The notes beneath the pieces are model-generated. The model made no database searches. It was not told where the DNA came from and saw only the letters and a program-made list of their open reading frames with translations. Source: an uncultured Eubacterium sp. (lineage in GTDB: Bacteria; Bacillota; Clostridia; Lachnospirales; Lachnospiraceae). From it: a stretch of 13,289 bases of DNA. Where the stretch lies: assembly GCA_900547255.1 (NCBI GenBank), contig URGC01000069.1:1-13289 (forward strand), in the 5' to 3' direction. Numbering within the stretch: position 1 is the first letter of the stretch; the number at the start of each line of letters is the position of its first letter. Of the stretch, positions 1-7,818 are shown in pieces. Made by a program: the position numbers and the translations under genes.

Positions 1-1035
1 TGTCTGTCCTCTTGTAAACATTGCAGAACCATGAACTCTAGGAATAATATCAACCTCAGCTGCAAGTGGTCTAATCTGGTTAATAGCTCTTCCGTCCGGT
101 CTCTTGTGATCCTTTAAGATCATCTTACGAACAACCTTCTTCTGGTACTGATATACAGCCTCACCAAGAATTGCAAGCCATTCTTCGTTATCTGCGAATG
201 CTTCCTTCATCTTGTCTGTAATCTCATCGATATTCTTATCACGAGTCTGCTTATCATCAGTAAATACAGCAACTTCCATCTCCTCTGGAGATACAATCTG
301 CTTCATAGCCTCAAACATCTCTGCTGGAACAGCACAGCTCTCGTATGAATGTTTTTCTTTACCGCACTCAGCAACAATCTGGTCGATAAATGCAATAATT
401 GTCTGGTTGATATCATGAGCCATATATATAGCTTCAATCATCTTATCCTCTGGAATCTCATTAGCACCAGCCTCAATCATGATAACCTTCTGCTTAGTAG
501 AAGCTACTGTAAGCTGAAGATCTCCTTCCTGCCACTGTGCCTGTGATGGGTTAACAATAAACTCACCATTGATAAGACCAATCTGTGTTGTAGCACATGG
601 GCCATCAAATGGGATATCTGATATACATGTTGCAATTGATGAACCAATCATGGCAAGAAGCTCTGGACGGCAGTTCTCATCAACTGACATAACCATATTG
701 TTAAGTGTAACATCATTACGGTAATCCTTAGGGAACAATGGTCTCATTGGTCTGTCGATTACTCGTGATGTAAGGATAGCATTCTCAGATGCCTTGCCCT
801 CACGCTTATTGAATCCACCAGGAATCTTTCCTGCTGCATACATCTTCTCTTCATATTCTACGCTTAATGGGAAGAAATCAATTCCCTCTCTTGGCTCCTT
901 TGATGCAGTTGCTGTAGAAAGAACAACTGTATCGCCATAGTGCATTAATGCTGCACCATTAGCCTGTGCACAAACTCTTCCGATATCAACACGGAGCGTT
1001 CTGCCTGCTAATTCCATCTCAAACTTTTTGAACAT
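1..1035 (-). CDS. pnp: Polyribonucleotide nucleotidyltransferase (PNPase), N-terminal 345 residues, cut by window start
   Basis: PNPase is a trimeric phosphorolytic 3'-5' exoribonuclease of cytoplasmic RNA decay. I translated the open frame from the ATG at 1035 to the window edge: 345 codons without a stop. The start MFKKFEMELAGRTLRV is typical. The first RNase PH domain follows (about residues 5-145), including GKIPGGFNKREGK and SRVIDRPMRPLFP, then the all-alpha linker (about 150-300). RPDGRAINQIRPL begins the second RNase PH domain near the cut. The second-domain catalytic residues and the KH and S1 domains lie outside the window. The start is supported by AGGAG (1046-1042) six bases upstream. 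It follows rpsO, as in most bacteria, separated by the rpsO terminator and a long hairpin. Identity is near certain; completeness of the gene cannot be judged. Confidence 0.97.
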   Translation of the reverse strand, partial: MFKKFEMELAGRTLRVDIGRVCAQANGAALMHYGDTVVLSTATASKEPREGIDFFPLSVEYEEKMYAAGKIPGGFNKREGKASENAILTSRVIDRPMRPLFPKDYRNDVTLNNMVMSVDENCRPELLAMIGSSIATCISDIPFDGPCATTQIGLINGEFIVNPSQAQWQEGDLQLTVASTKQKVIMIEAGANEIPEDKMIEAIYMAHDINQTIIAFIDQIVAECGKEKHSYESCAVPAEMFEAMKQIVSPEEMEVAVFTDDKQTRDKNIDEITDKMKEAFADNEEWLAILGEAVYQYQKKVVRKMILKDHKRPDGRAINQIRPLAAEVDIIPRVHGSAMFTRGQT

Positions 1036-1050
1036 TTAATTCTCCTATTC

Positions 1051-1062
1051 TGCCATATGGCA
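1051..1062. repeat. Perfect 12-bp palindrome just upstream of the pnp ribosome binding site
   Basis: TGCCATATGGCA is a perfect palindrome lying five bases upstream of the pnp Shine-Dalgarno core (1042-1046). It could be a protein-binding site or part of the leader RNA fold. The segment 1057-1063 is also exactly complementary to 1109-1115 near the apex of the upstream hairpin. Its function is not known. Confidence 0.5.
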
Positions 1063-1078
1063 AGTGTATTTTTTAATT

Positions 1079-1163
1079 ACAGAAGCCCGAAACAACTGAA
1101 ATAAGCATTTGCCATTGTATCTGGAAAATGCTCATTTCAGCAGTCTCGGTTAAAAACTTCTGT
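1079..1163 (-). promoter_or_regulatory. Long near-perfect hairpin in the rpsO-pnp intercistronic leader
   Basis: Arms 1087-1110 and 1126-1149 pair over 24 positions with only one mismatch and three G.U pairs, as read on the minus strand. A 7-bp outer helix (1079-1085 with 1157-1163) extends it past an internal loop, and the apex can close a small CCA/TGG helix. It sits directly after the U-run of the rpsO terminator and upstream of the pnp ribosome binding site. In E. coli, a long hairpin in the pnp leader is cut by RNase III and is the basis of PNPase autoregulation. A similar role here is inferred from position and shape only. Confidence 0.75.
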
Positions 1164-1191
1164 AAAAAAGGCGGAGTTATACACTCCGCCT
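1164..1191 (-). terminator. Intrinsic terminator after rpsO
   Basis: On the minus strand a 9-bp perfect stem (AGGCGGAGT with ACTCCGCCT) closes a 5-nt loop and is followed at once by six U residues (1169-1164). It lies 6 bases past the rpsO stop. It probably ends most rpsO transcripts, so pnp would depend on read-through or on a promoter I could not identify. Confidence 0.88.
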
Positions 1192-1197
1192 GTAAAA

Positions 1198-1464
1198 TTA
1201 CTTTCTGATACCTAAACGAGCGATAAGGTTTCTGTATCCCTCAATATCATTCTTCTTTAAATACTCAAGTAAGGCTCTTCTCTTACCAACCATCTTTAAA
1301 AGACCTCTTCTTGAATGGTGGTCCTTCTGGTTAACCTTTAAGTGCTCTGTAAGCTCTGCAATTCTCTCTGTAAGAATAGCTACCTGAACTTCTGGAGAAC
1401 CTGTATCACCAGGCTTTCTTCCGTACTGAGCAATAATTTCTGATTTCTTTTCCTTTGATATCAT
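1198..1464 (-). CDS. rpsO: 30S ribosomal protein S15
   Basis: S15 is a primary binder of 16S rRNA in the 30S platform. The 88-residue product has the family's usual length and its hallmark segments: [17 protein letters not shown] (about residues 19-35), the rRNA-binding [15 protein letters not shown] (about 49-63) and the C-terminal [21 protein letters not shown] region. The ATG at 1464 has a strong AAGGAGGA (1479-1472). It lies between ribF and pnp in the conserved order but has its own promoter (1551-1579) and a structured 5' leader, so it can be made independently of the upstream operon. In bacteria S15 often represses its own translation through its leader; this is known of the family and is inferred here. 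Confidence 0.98.
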   Translation of the reverse strand: MISKEKKSEIIAQYGRKPGDTGSPEVQVAILTERIAELTEHLKVNQKDHHSRRGLLKMVGKRRALLEYLKKNDIEGYRNLIARLGIRK

Positions 1465-1488
1465 CTTAATATCCTCCTTAAAATAATC

Positions 1489-1539
1489 ACCTGACGCTAA
1501 GATTCAGGTCGGAGTGTCCTGAGTCTGAGCGACGGCTCA
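1489..1539 (-). promoter_or_regulatory. Structured rpsO 5' leader, candidate S15 autoregulatory element
   Basis: The rpsO leader contains a small hairpin (1526-1530 with 1535-1539, 5 bp). A second helix pairs 1518-1525 with 1501-1508 (8 positions, one C.A mismatch). A competing helix pairs 1504-1509 with 1489-1494 (6 bp perfect). The last two share the CCUGA segment and cannot form together. The competing helix ends about 10 bases before the Shine-Dalgarno. Mutually exclusive helices next to a ribosomal-protein start suit S15 feedback control; binding is not shown by the sequence. Confidence 0.5.
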
Positions 1540-1550
1540 CATACTTTATT

Positions 1551-1579
1551 AATATATCATATAGCTTCCGGCAATGCAA
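1551..1579 (-). promoter_or_regulatory. Sigma-A-type promoter for rpsO
   Basis: TTGCAT (1579-1574) and TATATT (1556-1551) on the minus strand are separated by exactly 17 bp. The -35 begins six bases after the ribF stop codon. Predicted transcription start is near 1544, giving a leader of about 80 nt before the rpsO ATG. The same TTGCAT -35 with a 17-bp spacer is used upstream of the tRNA-Glu gene in this window. Confidence 0.65.
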
Positions 1580-1584
1580 GTATT

Positions 1585-2508
1585 TTATACCAAAAACATG
1601 CTTCTGGCAAAATCTGCATCACTTTCCATCTGCTTAGCTAACGCATCCATAGAATCAAACTTCATCTCTGGGCGGATAAAATGTGACAACTCAACTACAA
1701 TACGGCAGCCATAACTTGTATCATCATAGTCAAACAGATAAGTTTCAACAGAGATACTATTCTCCTCACTGACTGTAGGCTTGACGCCTATATTAGTAAC
1801 GCCGTAATAACTCTTGTCACCTATTCTTGTGACAGATGCATAGACACCTTTAGGTGGAAGCAGCTTGCTTACCGGTGGATATAAGTTCATGGTTGGAATA
1901 TTCATCTTTTTGCCAAGCTGGTTTCCCGGACACACAACGCCGCTTACACTGTATGGTCTTCCAAGAAGTACATTTACAGTCTCCATATGTCCAAGCCTTA
2001 ATTCTTCCCTCACATATGTAGACGAAATCTCCCTGTCCTGAAACTTTTCTTTCTCAACAATAACTGTCTCAAATCCGTATTTCTTCCCGGCTTCGAGAAG
2101 ATACTGTGCGTTGCCAGCCCTGTTCTTTCCAAAATGGAAATCCGTTCCTACAACCACAACTTTTGCGTGTAATTTGCCCACTATAACGTCTTTGACAAAG
2201 CTGTCCGGATCTGTATGTAAGAATTCATCCGTAAATGGATATTCAACTTCAACATCCACACCTAAAGATTCAAAATATGCTCTTCTCTCATTGTTAGTTG
2301 TTATAAAATGCTGGTATTTCTGTGGACATATGCTCAAAGGAAGTGTATCAAAAGTAAATACACATGATTTAAGCCCTGCCATTTTCGCTTTTTCACATAC
2401 TAAAGACACAAGCTTTTTGTGTCCCATATGAATACCATCAAATTTGCCAAGGGTTACTGCACTCTCACCATCAATAGCAAAGTCATTGGTTCCATGAATA
2501 TACTCCAT
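1585..2508 (-). CDS. ribF: Bifunctional riboflavin kinase / FMN adenylyltransferase
   Basis: RibF phosphorylates riboflavin to FMN and adenylates FMN to FAD in the cytoplasm. The N-terminal nucleotidyltransferase half carries GKFDGIHMGH (residues 21-30, the HxGH-type motif) and ISSTYVR (161-167). The C-terminal flavokinase half begins near GRPYSVSG (183-190) and has NIPTMNLYP (203-211), KGVYASV and the late VELSHFIRPE segment. At 307 residues it is full length. I place the start at the ATG at 2508, because AGGTGG (2520-2515) lies six bases upstream. A GTG at 2523 would add five residues but would put that ribosome binding site inside the gene. The truB stop (2522-2520) overlaps the ribosome binding site, so translation is probably coupled. 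Its place between truB and rpsO is common in bacteria. Confidence 0.95.
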   Translation of the reverse strand: MEYIHGTNDFAIDGESAVTLGKFDGIHMGHKKLVSLVCEKAKMAGLKSCVFTFDTLPLSICPQKYQHFITTNNERRAYFESLGVDVEVEYPFTDEFLHTDPDSFVKDVIVGKLHAKVVVVGTDFHFGKNRAGNAQYLLEAGKKYGFETVIVEKEKFQDREISSTYVREELRLGHMETVNVLLGRPYSVSGVVCPGNQLGKKMNIPTMNLYPPVSKLLPPKGVYASVTRIGDKSYYGVTNIGVKPTVSEENSISVETYLFDYDDTSYGCRIVVELSHFIRPEMKFDSMDALAKQMESDADFARSMFLV

Positions 2509-2519
2509 CAAACACCACC

Positions 2520-3443
2520 TCACAGTTCCTTATCTATTATGTCACTATTTGAATAGAATATCTTAATTGGTGTGTAATTCTCCCCATCAAATGAATATAT
2601 TCCGATAAAATGTCCTGACTCATCATAAACCTTAATACTGCCCGGCACAACCTCATCAGATGACACCGCACAATCTGCTGGCATGACATTACCATTATAT
2701 AAAAGCTTTGATGATTCATTTTTAATTGTAACTGACTGATAGTCAAACATGCTGTCAACAGGAACTACTATAGAAGAAGCCTCGCCCTTGATTGCCAGAG
2801 CAGCAATCTGGTTGATTGTATAGCTTTCATCCATATAAAACCTGCCAACCCTTGTTCTTATAAGACTTTCCATGCATGCACCAGTGCCAAGCTTCTTACC
2901 GATATCATCACACAATGTCCTTATATATGTTCCCTTGGAACATGTTACAGTCATTGTGACAACCGGATGCTCTGGTGACAGACACATGTCATTGATATGA
3001 ATTGACCTGATAGTAACTGTTCTTGGCTTTCTTTCAACCTCAACGCCCTGTCTTGCCAGCTCATATAACTTTTTTCCATTGACTTTGATAGCAGAATACA
3101 TTGGTGGAATCTGCTCATATTCGCCGACAAATGATGAAACTGCCTCTATAACCTCCATCTCTGTCAGTGATACCGGTCTTTTCTCCAATACCCTGCCTGA
3201 GACATCCTGCGTATCCGTTGTAGTTCCAAGAAGCATGACAGCCTCATATGTCTTATCTGTATCTGTAAGCATATCGCAAAGCTTGGTTCCCTTGCCAAGA
3301 CACACTGGCAGAACACCGACTGCATCCGGGTCAAGTGTACCCGTATGTCCGATTTTTTTCATATGAAGAATGCCTCTTAACCTGGCAACAACATCATGCG
3401 ATGTATATCCTTTTTCTTTGTATACGTTAATAATACCATCCAT
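2520..3443 (-). CDS. truB: tRNA pseudouridine(55) synthase
   Basis: TruB converts U55 of the tRNA T loop to pseudouridine and can act as a tRNA folding chaperone. The 307-residue protein has the family opening MDGIINVYKEKGYTSHD, the catalytic motif GHTGTLDPDAVGVLP with Asp38 as the expected nucleophile, and KTYEAVMLLGTTTDTQD (about residues 64-80). Further conserved parts are QIPPMYSAIKVNGKKLYELAR and SKGTYIRTLCDDIG. The C-terminal portion (about 230-307) is a PUA-like region. The ATG at 3443 is four bases after the nrnA stop. The ribosome binding site is weak (a GAGAG-like stretch inside the nrnA end), suggesting translational coupling. Nothing is missing compared with the family. Confidence 0.97.
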   Translation of the reverse strand: MDGIINVYKEKGYTSHDVVARLRGILHMKKIGHTGTLDPDAVGVLPVCLGKGTKLCDMLTDTDKTYEAVMLLGTTTDTQDVSGRVLEKRPVSLTEMEVIEAVSSFVGEYEQIPPMYSAIKVNGKKLYELARQGVEVERKPRTVTIRSIHINDMCLSPEHPVVTMTVTCSKGTYIRTLCDDIGKKLGTGACMESLIRTRVGRFYMDESYTINQIAALAIKGEASSIVVPVDSMFDYQSVTIKNESSKLLYNGNVMPADCAVSSDEVVPGSIKVYDESGHFIGIYSFDGENYTPIKIFYSNSDIIDKEL

Positions 3444-3447
3444 ACTA

Positions 3448-4404
3448 TCAGCTCTCTATCTGTTTAAACTGCTCCTCTATGCGGGCACTGATTGAATTAA
3501 CTATCTGATGGACATCACCTCTGCCTGTAAATCCTGCTGCCCTTACATGTCCACCGCCGCCATATTCCATGGCTATCTTTGCAACATCTATAACCTTCTT
3601 TGAACGCATGCTGACCTTGTACTCATTGACATCTGTCTCATACAGGAAAATCGCAACTTCAACACCATCTGTAAGACGGAGCTGCTCAACTATCCCGCCA
3701 AGGTCTCTTCCAGTAATATTATAGAACTGCATTATATCCTTGCTGACTGCTGAGAAAATACATTTACCATCATAAAACAGCACGCTCTCAAGAAGAGCTC
3801 TTCCAAGTATCTGGTTCTGTATATATGTCTTGGAATAGAATGTATTGTCTATTATGCTTGAATAATCTATTCCCTTTTCCATAAGCTCACCGGCTATCGC
3901 CATAGTCTGCTTAGATGTACAGCTATACTTAAACACACCTGTGTCATGGATTATTCCTGTATATATACACTCTGCAACAGCACTGCTTATCTTAGACGCA
4001 TCAAGAAGTGTATAGAGCACTTCACTCGCTGAGCTTGACTGTGGCTCAATCGTACATTCATCTGCGAATCCTGAATTGCTCACATGATGGTCAATGCAGA
4101 CCGTCTTTGCCGCATTATTAAAGCACTTCTCAAATGGAAGAATACGGTCTATTGAGCTGCAATCCAGTACAAAAAAGCAGTCATATGCCTTATCTGTAGG
4201 TTCAGACTTAATCTTATCAATATTCTTAAGATATGCAAATTCACTGCCCGGCTGCTCAAGGAAAATATCTACATCTACTGATGGTGCATTCTCCCTGATA
4301 TAATTATACAGGCCAAGGCATGAGCCAAGGCAGTCACCATCAGGTCTTATATGGCCTGTGATTCCGACTGTCCTGACATCACCTAAATAATCATCAATTT
4401 TCAT
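3448..4404 (-). CDS. nrnA: DHH-family bifunctional oligoribonuclease / pAp phosphatase (NrnA-like)
   Basis: NrnA-type enzymes degrade very short RNA oligonucleotides, the final step after exonucleases such as PNPase, and also dephosphorylate pAp. With the start at 4404 the protein has 318 residues, close to B. subtilis NrnA. Metal-binding DHH motifs are visible: GHIRPDGD (17-24), FVLDCSS (78-84) and CIDHHVSN (103-110). The DHHA1 substrate domain is marked by GGGGHVRAAG (282-291). The start is uncertain: in-frame ATGs at 4434, 4416 and 4413 would add up to ten residues. I prefer 4404 because family members begin about 17 residues before the first motif. This ATG lies within the end of rbfA, whose stop is at 4396-4394, so the genes overlap. 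Its place between rbfA and truB is usual in Firmicutes. Confidence 0.92.
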   Translation of the reverse strand: MKIDDYLGDVRTVGITGHIRPDGDCLGSCLGLYNYIRENAPSVDVDIFLEQPGSEFAYLKNIDKIKSEPTDKAYDCFFVLDCSSIDRILPFEKCFNNAAKTVCIDHHVSNSGFADECTIEPQSSSASEVLYTLLDASKISSAVAECIYTGIIHDTGVFKYSCTSKQTMAIAGELMEKGIDYSSIIDNTFYSKTYIQNQILGRALLESVLFYDGKCIFSAVSKDIMQFYNITGRDLGGIVEQLRLTDGVEVAIFLYETDVNEYKVSMRSKKVIDVAKIAMEYGGGGHVRAAGFTGRGDVHQIVNSISARIEEQFKQIES

Positions 4405-4768
4405 GACTCTCATCATCCTTTTTAGTAACCTCATCTATAAGATGAGACATCTTAACACCATATTCAATTGACTGGTCTAATATGAAATTAATCTCAGGAG
4501 TGTTACGGAGATTAAGATTCTTAGCAAGCTGTCTTCTTATGAATCCTTCAGCACTCTTTAAGCCCTTGATTGTATCATTAGCTGCTGCCTCATCTCCAAG
4601 AACGCTTATATAAGCCTTACATGTCTTTAAATCTGGTGCAACCTCAACTGACACAACTGAAGTCATAAGTCCAACTCTTGGGTCTTTTATCTCACTTCTG
4701 ATTATGTTGCTTAATTCCTTTAAAACCTCACCATTGATTCTGGTATTCTTAACACTATTTTTACGCAT
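4394..4768 (-). CDS. rbfA: Ribosome-binding factor A
   Basis: RbfA is a small KH-like protein that binds immature 30S subunits and helps final maturation of the 16S rRNA 5' end. The 124-residue product shows the family pattern RINGEVLKELSNIIRSEIKDPRVGLMTSVVSVEVAPDL read in segments across residues 10-47. It is followed by KAYISVLGD (51-59), FIRRQLAKNLNLRNTPEINFILD (76-98) and SIEYGVKMSHLIDEV near the end. The ATG at 4768 is preceded by AGAGG with a six-base spacer. It sits 14 bases after infB, and its last codons overlap the preferred nrnA start. No irregularity is seen. Confidence 0.96.
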   Translation of the reverse strand: MRKNSVKNTRINGEVLKELSNIIRSEIKDPRVGLMTSVVSVEVAPDLKTCKAYISVLGDEAAANDTIKGLKSAEGFIRRQLAKNLNLRNTPEINFILDQSIEYGVKMSHLIDEVTKKDDESHEN

Positions 4769-4782
4769 AATTAACCTCTATC

Positions 4783-7467
4783 CTAACGAGGTACCTCAAC
4801 CATAATATATGCTTCGAAGGTATCCCCTTCCTGAATTTCATTAAAGCCTTCAACTACGATACCACACTCTGTTCCAGCCTTAACCTCTTTAACATCATCC
4901 TTAAAATGCTTCAATGTAGCAACAGGTCCTTCAAATATCTGCTTGCCATCTCTTGAAACTCTGAGCTTAGAATCCTTAGTAATTCTGCCCTCTGTAACAA
5001 TACATCCTGCGATATTACCAATTCCAGAAGCCTTGAATATCTGTCTTATCTCTGCATGACCGATTACCTGCTCCTCATAGATTGGCTCAAGCATACCCTT
5101 GAGGGCTGCCTCAACATCTTCAATTGCATTGTAGATAACTGTATAGAGTCTTAAATCAACCTTTTCTCTGTCAGCAACTATTCTTGCCTGATTATCCGGC
5201 TTTACATTAAATCCGATGATAATAGCATTAGAAGCAGATGCAAGTGTTACATCGGACTCGTTGATATTACCAACACCGCCGTGGATAACCTTAACAACAA
5301 CCTCTTCATTAGACAGCTTTACAAGACTCTGCTTAACTGCCTCTACTGAACCCTGTACGTCAGCCTTGATAATAAGACAGAGTTCCTTGACATTACCAGC
5401 CTGAATCTGCTCAAAGATATCGTCAAGTGATACCTTATGCTTAGTATCATCAAGAAGCTTCTTCTTGCCCTCGCTGATGAATGTCTCAGCAACATTTCTT
5501 GCCTCTTTATCTGAATCAAATGCCATAATGATTTCTCCGGCATTAGGAACATCTGAAAGACCAAGAATCTCAACTGGTGTAGATGGGCCAGCCTCTTTTA
5601 ATCTTCTTCCCTTATCATCAACCATAGCTCTGATTTTACCATGGCTTGCACCCGCTGCTACATTATCACCAACTCTTAATGTACCCTTCTGTACAAGGAT
5701 TGTAGCTACAGGGCCTCTTCCCTTATCAAGCTCAGCCTCGATAACGATACCTCTTGCCTTTCTATTAGGATTAGCCTTAAGCTCATTAACCTCTGCTGTA
5801 AGAAGAATCATCTCAAGAAGTTCATCTATACCTTCTTTAGTATGTGCTGATACTGGTACAAATGTTGTTGAACCACCCCAGTCTTCTGATATAAGACCAT
5901 ACTCTGTAAGCTCCTGCTTAACTTTTTCAATGTTGGCATTAGGCTTATCAATCTTATTGATTGCAACGATAATCTCTACGCCTGCTGCCTTTGCATGGTT
6001 AATAGCCTCAATTGTCTGTGGCATAACACCATCATCTGCTGCTACTACAAGAATAGCAATATCTGTTGCCTGTGCACCACGCATTCTCATAGCTGTGAAT
6101 GCCTCATGTCCAGGTGTATCAAGGAATGTGATTGACTGTCCATTGACATCTACTGTATAGGCACCAATCTTCTGTGTGATACCACCAGACTCCTTAGCTG
6201 TAACATGTGTCTCTCTGATTGCATCAAGAAGAGAAGTTTTACCATGGTCAACGTGACCCATAACACATACTACAGGTGGTCTTGGAACAAGTGAACCTTC
6301 TGGCTCTTCATCTTCCTTTAAGAGCTCTGCGATAACATCAACCTTAACCTCATGTTCACATATGCAGTTAAACTCTAATGCTATCTCCTCTGCTGTATCA
6401 TAATCAATCTCCTGATTTATAGTAACAATCTTGCCCTGCATAAAGAGCTTCTTAACAACAACTGATGGCTGTACCTTCATCTTGTCTGCAAGTTCTTTGA
6501 TTGTAAGAGTATCTGGAAGTACAAGCTGCTTGATTGTATCCTCTTCCTTCTCCTCTTTCTTGACAGGCTTCTTCATCTGGCTGTTAGCGAACTTGATATT
6601 CTCTTTGTTCTCCACATCCTTCTTTCTATCGTTCTTGTGGTTATCCTTGCCCCAGTCAGCTCTTCTTGAATCTGGCTTAGCCTCGAATACGAATTCTTCC
6701 TTTACGCCGCCATCTCTTCTATCATCTCTTCTGTCGTTACGTCTTCCCTGGCCATTATTATTGCCTGGTCTGTCGTTTCTGTAACCACCCTGGCCGCCAT
6801 TATTGCCTGGTCTGTCATTTCTGTTGAAACGGTCATTATTTCTTGGTCCGTTATTATTATTGCCAGATCTGTCGTTTCTGTAACCGCCCTGACCATTGTT
6901 ATTATTATTTCTGTAGCCATTGTTGTCTCTATTGCCGTCTCTGTTACCATCCCTGTTGCCACGGAAATTATTGTTCTGGTATCTGTCGTTATTCCTATCA
7001 CCATTATTGCGGTCATTATTTCTGTCGTTATTTCTGTCGTTATTTCTGTCGTTATTACGATAGTTATTATTTCTGTCACCGTTATTGTTGTTATTTCTGT
7101 TGCCAAAACGGTTGTTATTGTTATTATCACGGTTTCTATTGCCAGACTCCTGATTTCTGTTATTCTGGAATCTGTTGTTATTGTTATTATCTCTTCCGCC
7201 TCTTGAGCTGTTCTGTGGGAAGAATACCTGTGTAACCTTAGGTTCTTCCTTCTTTTCTTCAGCCTTAGGAGCTGCCTTTACTGGCTCTGGCTTTGCTGGT
7301 GCAGATTTTGCCGGTTCAGCCTTCTTTGAATACTTATTACGTATCCTGCTTACCTCATCATCACTAAGCCCGCTCATTGTCTTATATTTCTTGTCCGCAG
7401 TATCTAATACATCTGCAATGTCTTTTGAAGATATATTTAACTCTTTTGCTAATTCATATACTCTCAT
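4783..7467 (-). CDS. infB: Translation initiation factor IF-2 with a long Asn/Arg-rich disordered N-terminal region
   Basis: IF2 is the GTPase that brings initiator fMet-tRNA to the 30S subunit and promotes subunit joining. The 894-residue protein starts with a small IF2 N-domain (1-50: [19 protein letters not shown]), then a Lys/Ala/Pro/Glu linker (50-80). Residues about 90-253 are extremely rich in Asn, Arg, Gly and Asp. A second IF2_N domain follows (about 311-365, [21 protein letters not shown]). The G domain has GHVDHGKT (404-411), DTPGH (450-454) and NKID (504-507). Domains II-IV follow, with the fMet-tRNA-binding C2 domain at the end. AUG at 7467 has GGAGG with a good spacer. The catalytic body is normal; the expansion is confined to the variable N-terminal region. 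It lies between ylxQ and rbfA as expected. Confidence 0.98.
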   Translation of the reverse strand: MRVYELAKELNISSKDIADVLDTADKKYKTMSGLSDDEVSRIRNKYSKKAEPAKSAPAKPEPVKAAPKAEEKKEEPKVTQVFFPQNSSRGGRDNNNNNRFQNNRNQESGNRNRDNNNNNRFGNRNNNNNGDRNNNYRNNDRNNDRNNDRNNDRNNGDRNNDRYQNNNFRGNRDGNRDGNRDNNGYRNNNNNGQGGYRNDRSGNNNNGPRNNDRFNRNDRPGNNGGQGGYRNDRPGNNNGQGRRNDRRDDRRDGGVKEEFVFEAKPDSRRADWGKDNHKNDRKKDVENKENIKFANSQMKKPVKKEEKEEDTIKQLVLPDTLTIKELADKMKVQPSVVVKKLFMQGKIVTINQEIDYDTAEEIALEFNCICEHEVKVDVIAELLKEDEEPEGSLVPRPPVVCVMGHVDHGKTSLLDAIRETHVTAKESGGITQKIGAYTVDVNGQSITFLDTPGHEAFTAMRMRGAQATDIAILVVAADDGVMPQTIEAINHAKAAGVEIIVAINKIDKPNANIEKVKQELTEYGLISEDWGGSTTFVPVSAHTKEGIDELLEMILLTAEVNELKANPNRKARGIVIEAELDKGRGPVATILVQKGTLRVGDNVAAGASHGKIRAMVDDKGRRLKEAGPSTPVEILGLSDVPNAGEIIMAFDSDKEARNVAETFISEGKKKLLDDTKHKVSLDDIFEQIQAGNVKELCLIIKADVQGSVEAVKQSLVKLSNEEVVVKVIHGGVGNINESDVTLASASNAIIIGFNVKPDNQARIVADREKVDLRLYTVIYNAIEDVEAALKGMLEPIYEEQVIGHAEIRQIFKASGIGNIAGCIVTEGRITKDSKLRVSRDGKQIFEGPVATLKHFKDDVKEVKAGTECGIVVEGFNEIQEGDTFEAYIMVEVPR
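7009..7068 (-). repeat. 12-bp in-frame tandem repeat within infB
   Basis: Three perfect copies of the 12-bp unit TCTGTCGTTATT (plus-strand reading) occupy 7021-7056. A diverged copy lies on each side (7009-7020 and 7057-7068). On the coding strand the unit reads Arg-Asn-Asn-Asp, so gain or loss of a unit keeps the IF2 frame. It is part of a wider set of degenerate repeats covering about 6715-7200, including recurring GQGGYRNDR blocks. Confidence 0.9.
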
Positions 7468-7503
7468 ATCAATCCTCCATGCCGCAGTTATAAAACTGCC
7501 ACA

Positions 7504-7818
7504 TTAATCTAAACTATTACCTAACTGCTTTTGTATCTGTTTACCAAAGCTCTCATCCATAACTGCAAGTGATGCTCTGAATTCTTTTCCTATAGCATGC
7601 CCAAGTGTCACCTTATCACTGTACTCATAATATGGAACACTATAGAAGGTACACATATCTCTAAAATTCTTTTTCGTATTATCTGAAGAATCCCCAGCAA
7701 CTATAACTACTGACGCTTTATGCTGTTTAACAGCCTTCTCTGTTGAAAACTCTCCGCTTGCGACTTTGCCTGCACGCTGTGCAAGTCCTATCATTGATAA
7801 TGTTTTATCTTGTTTCAA
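7504..7818 (-). CDS. YlxQ-like L7Ae-family RNA-binding protein
   Basis: This 104-residue protein matches the bacterial L7Ae/L30e-like family found between ylxR and infB in Firmicutes. B. subtilis relatives (YlxQ, YbxF) bind kink-turn RNA. Visible features are GLAQRAGKVASGE (11-23), the alternating VVIVAGDSSDNTKKN segment (37-51), PYYEYSDKVTLGHAIGKEFRA and a C-terminal helix. The start is a TTG at 7818, 14 bases inside the end of ylxR, with AAGGAG about 11 bases upstream. An internal ATG eight codons later would remove part of the first helix, so I keep TTG. Overlap with ylxR implies coupled translation. The physiological RNA target is unknown. Confidence 0.85.
   Translation of the reverse strand: MKQDKTLSMIGLAQRAGKVASGEFSTEKAVKQHKASVVIVAGDSSDNTKKNFRDMCTFYSVPYYEYSDKVTLGHAIGKEFRASLAVMDESFGKQIQKQLGNSLD

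Noticed and set aside
212..546. Two plus-strand open frames at the left end
   Set aside because: They lie antisense to the pnp coding frame, which is continuous and conserved there, and have no convincing ribosome binding site.
7009..7068. Short regular repeats considered as a CRISPR array
   Set aside because: Units are 12 bp, contiguous, without spacers, and in frame inside infB.
6702..7235. Open frames on both strands across the infB repeat region, with Thr/Ile-rich or Cys/Tyr-rich products
   Set aside because: They are frame shadows of the Asn/Arg repeat codons of infB, show no domain features or ribosome binding sites, and arise from the repetitive DNA.
7484..7499. Hairpin GCAGTT/AACTGC between ylxQ and infB as a terminator or attenuator
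   Set aside because: Six-base-pair stem without a U-run, inside a 36-bp intergenic gap of a conserved operon; no support for termination.
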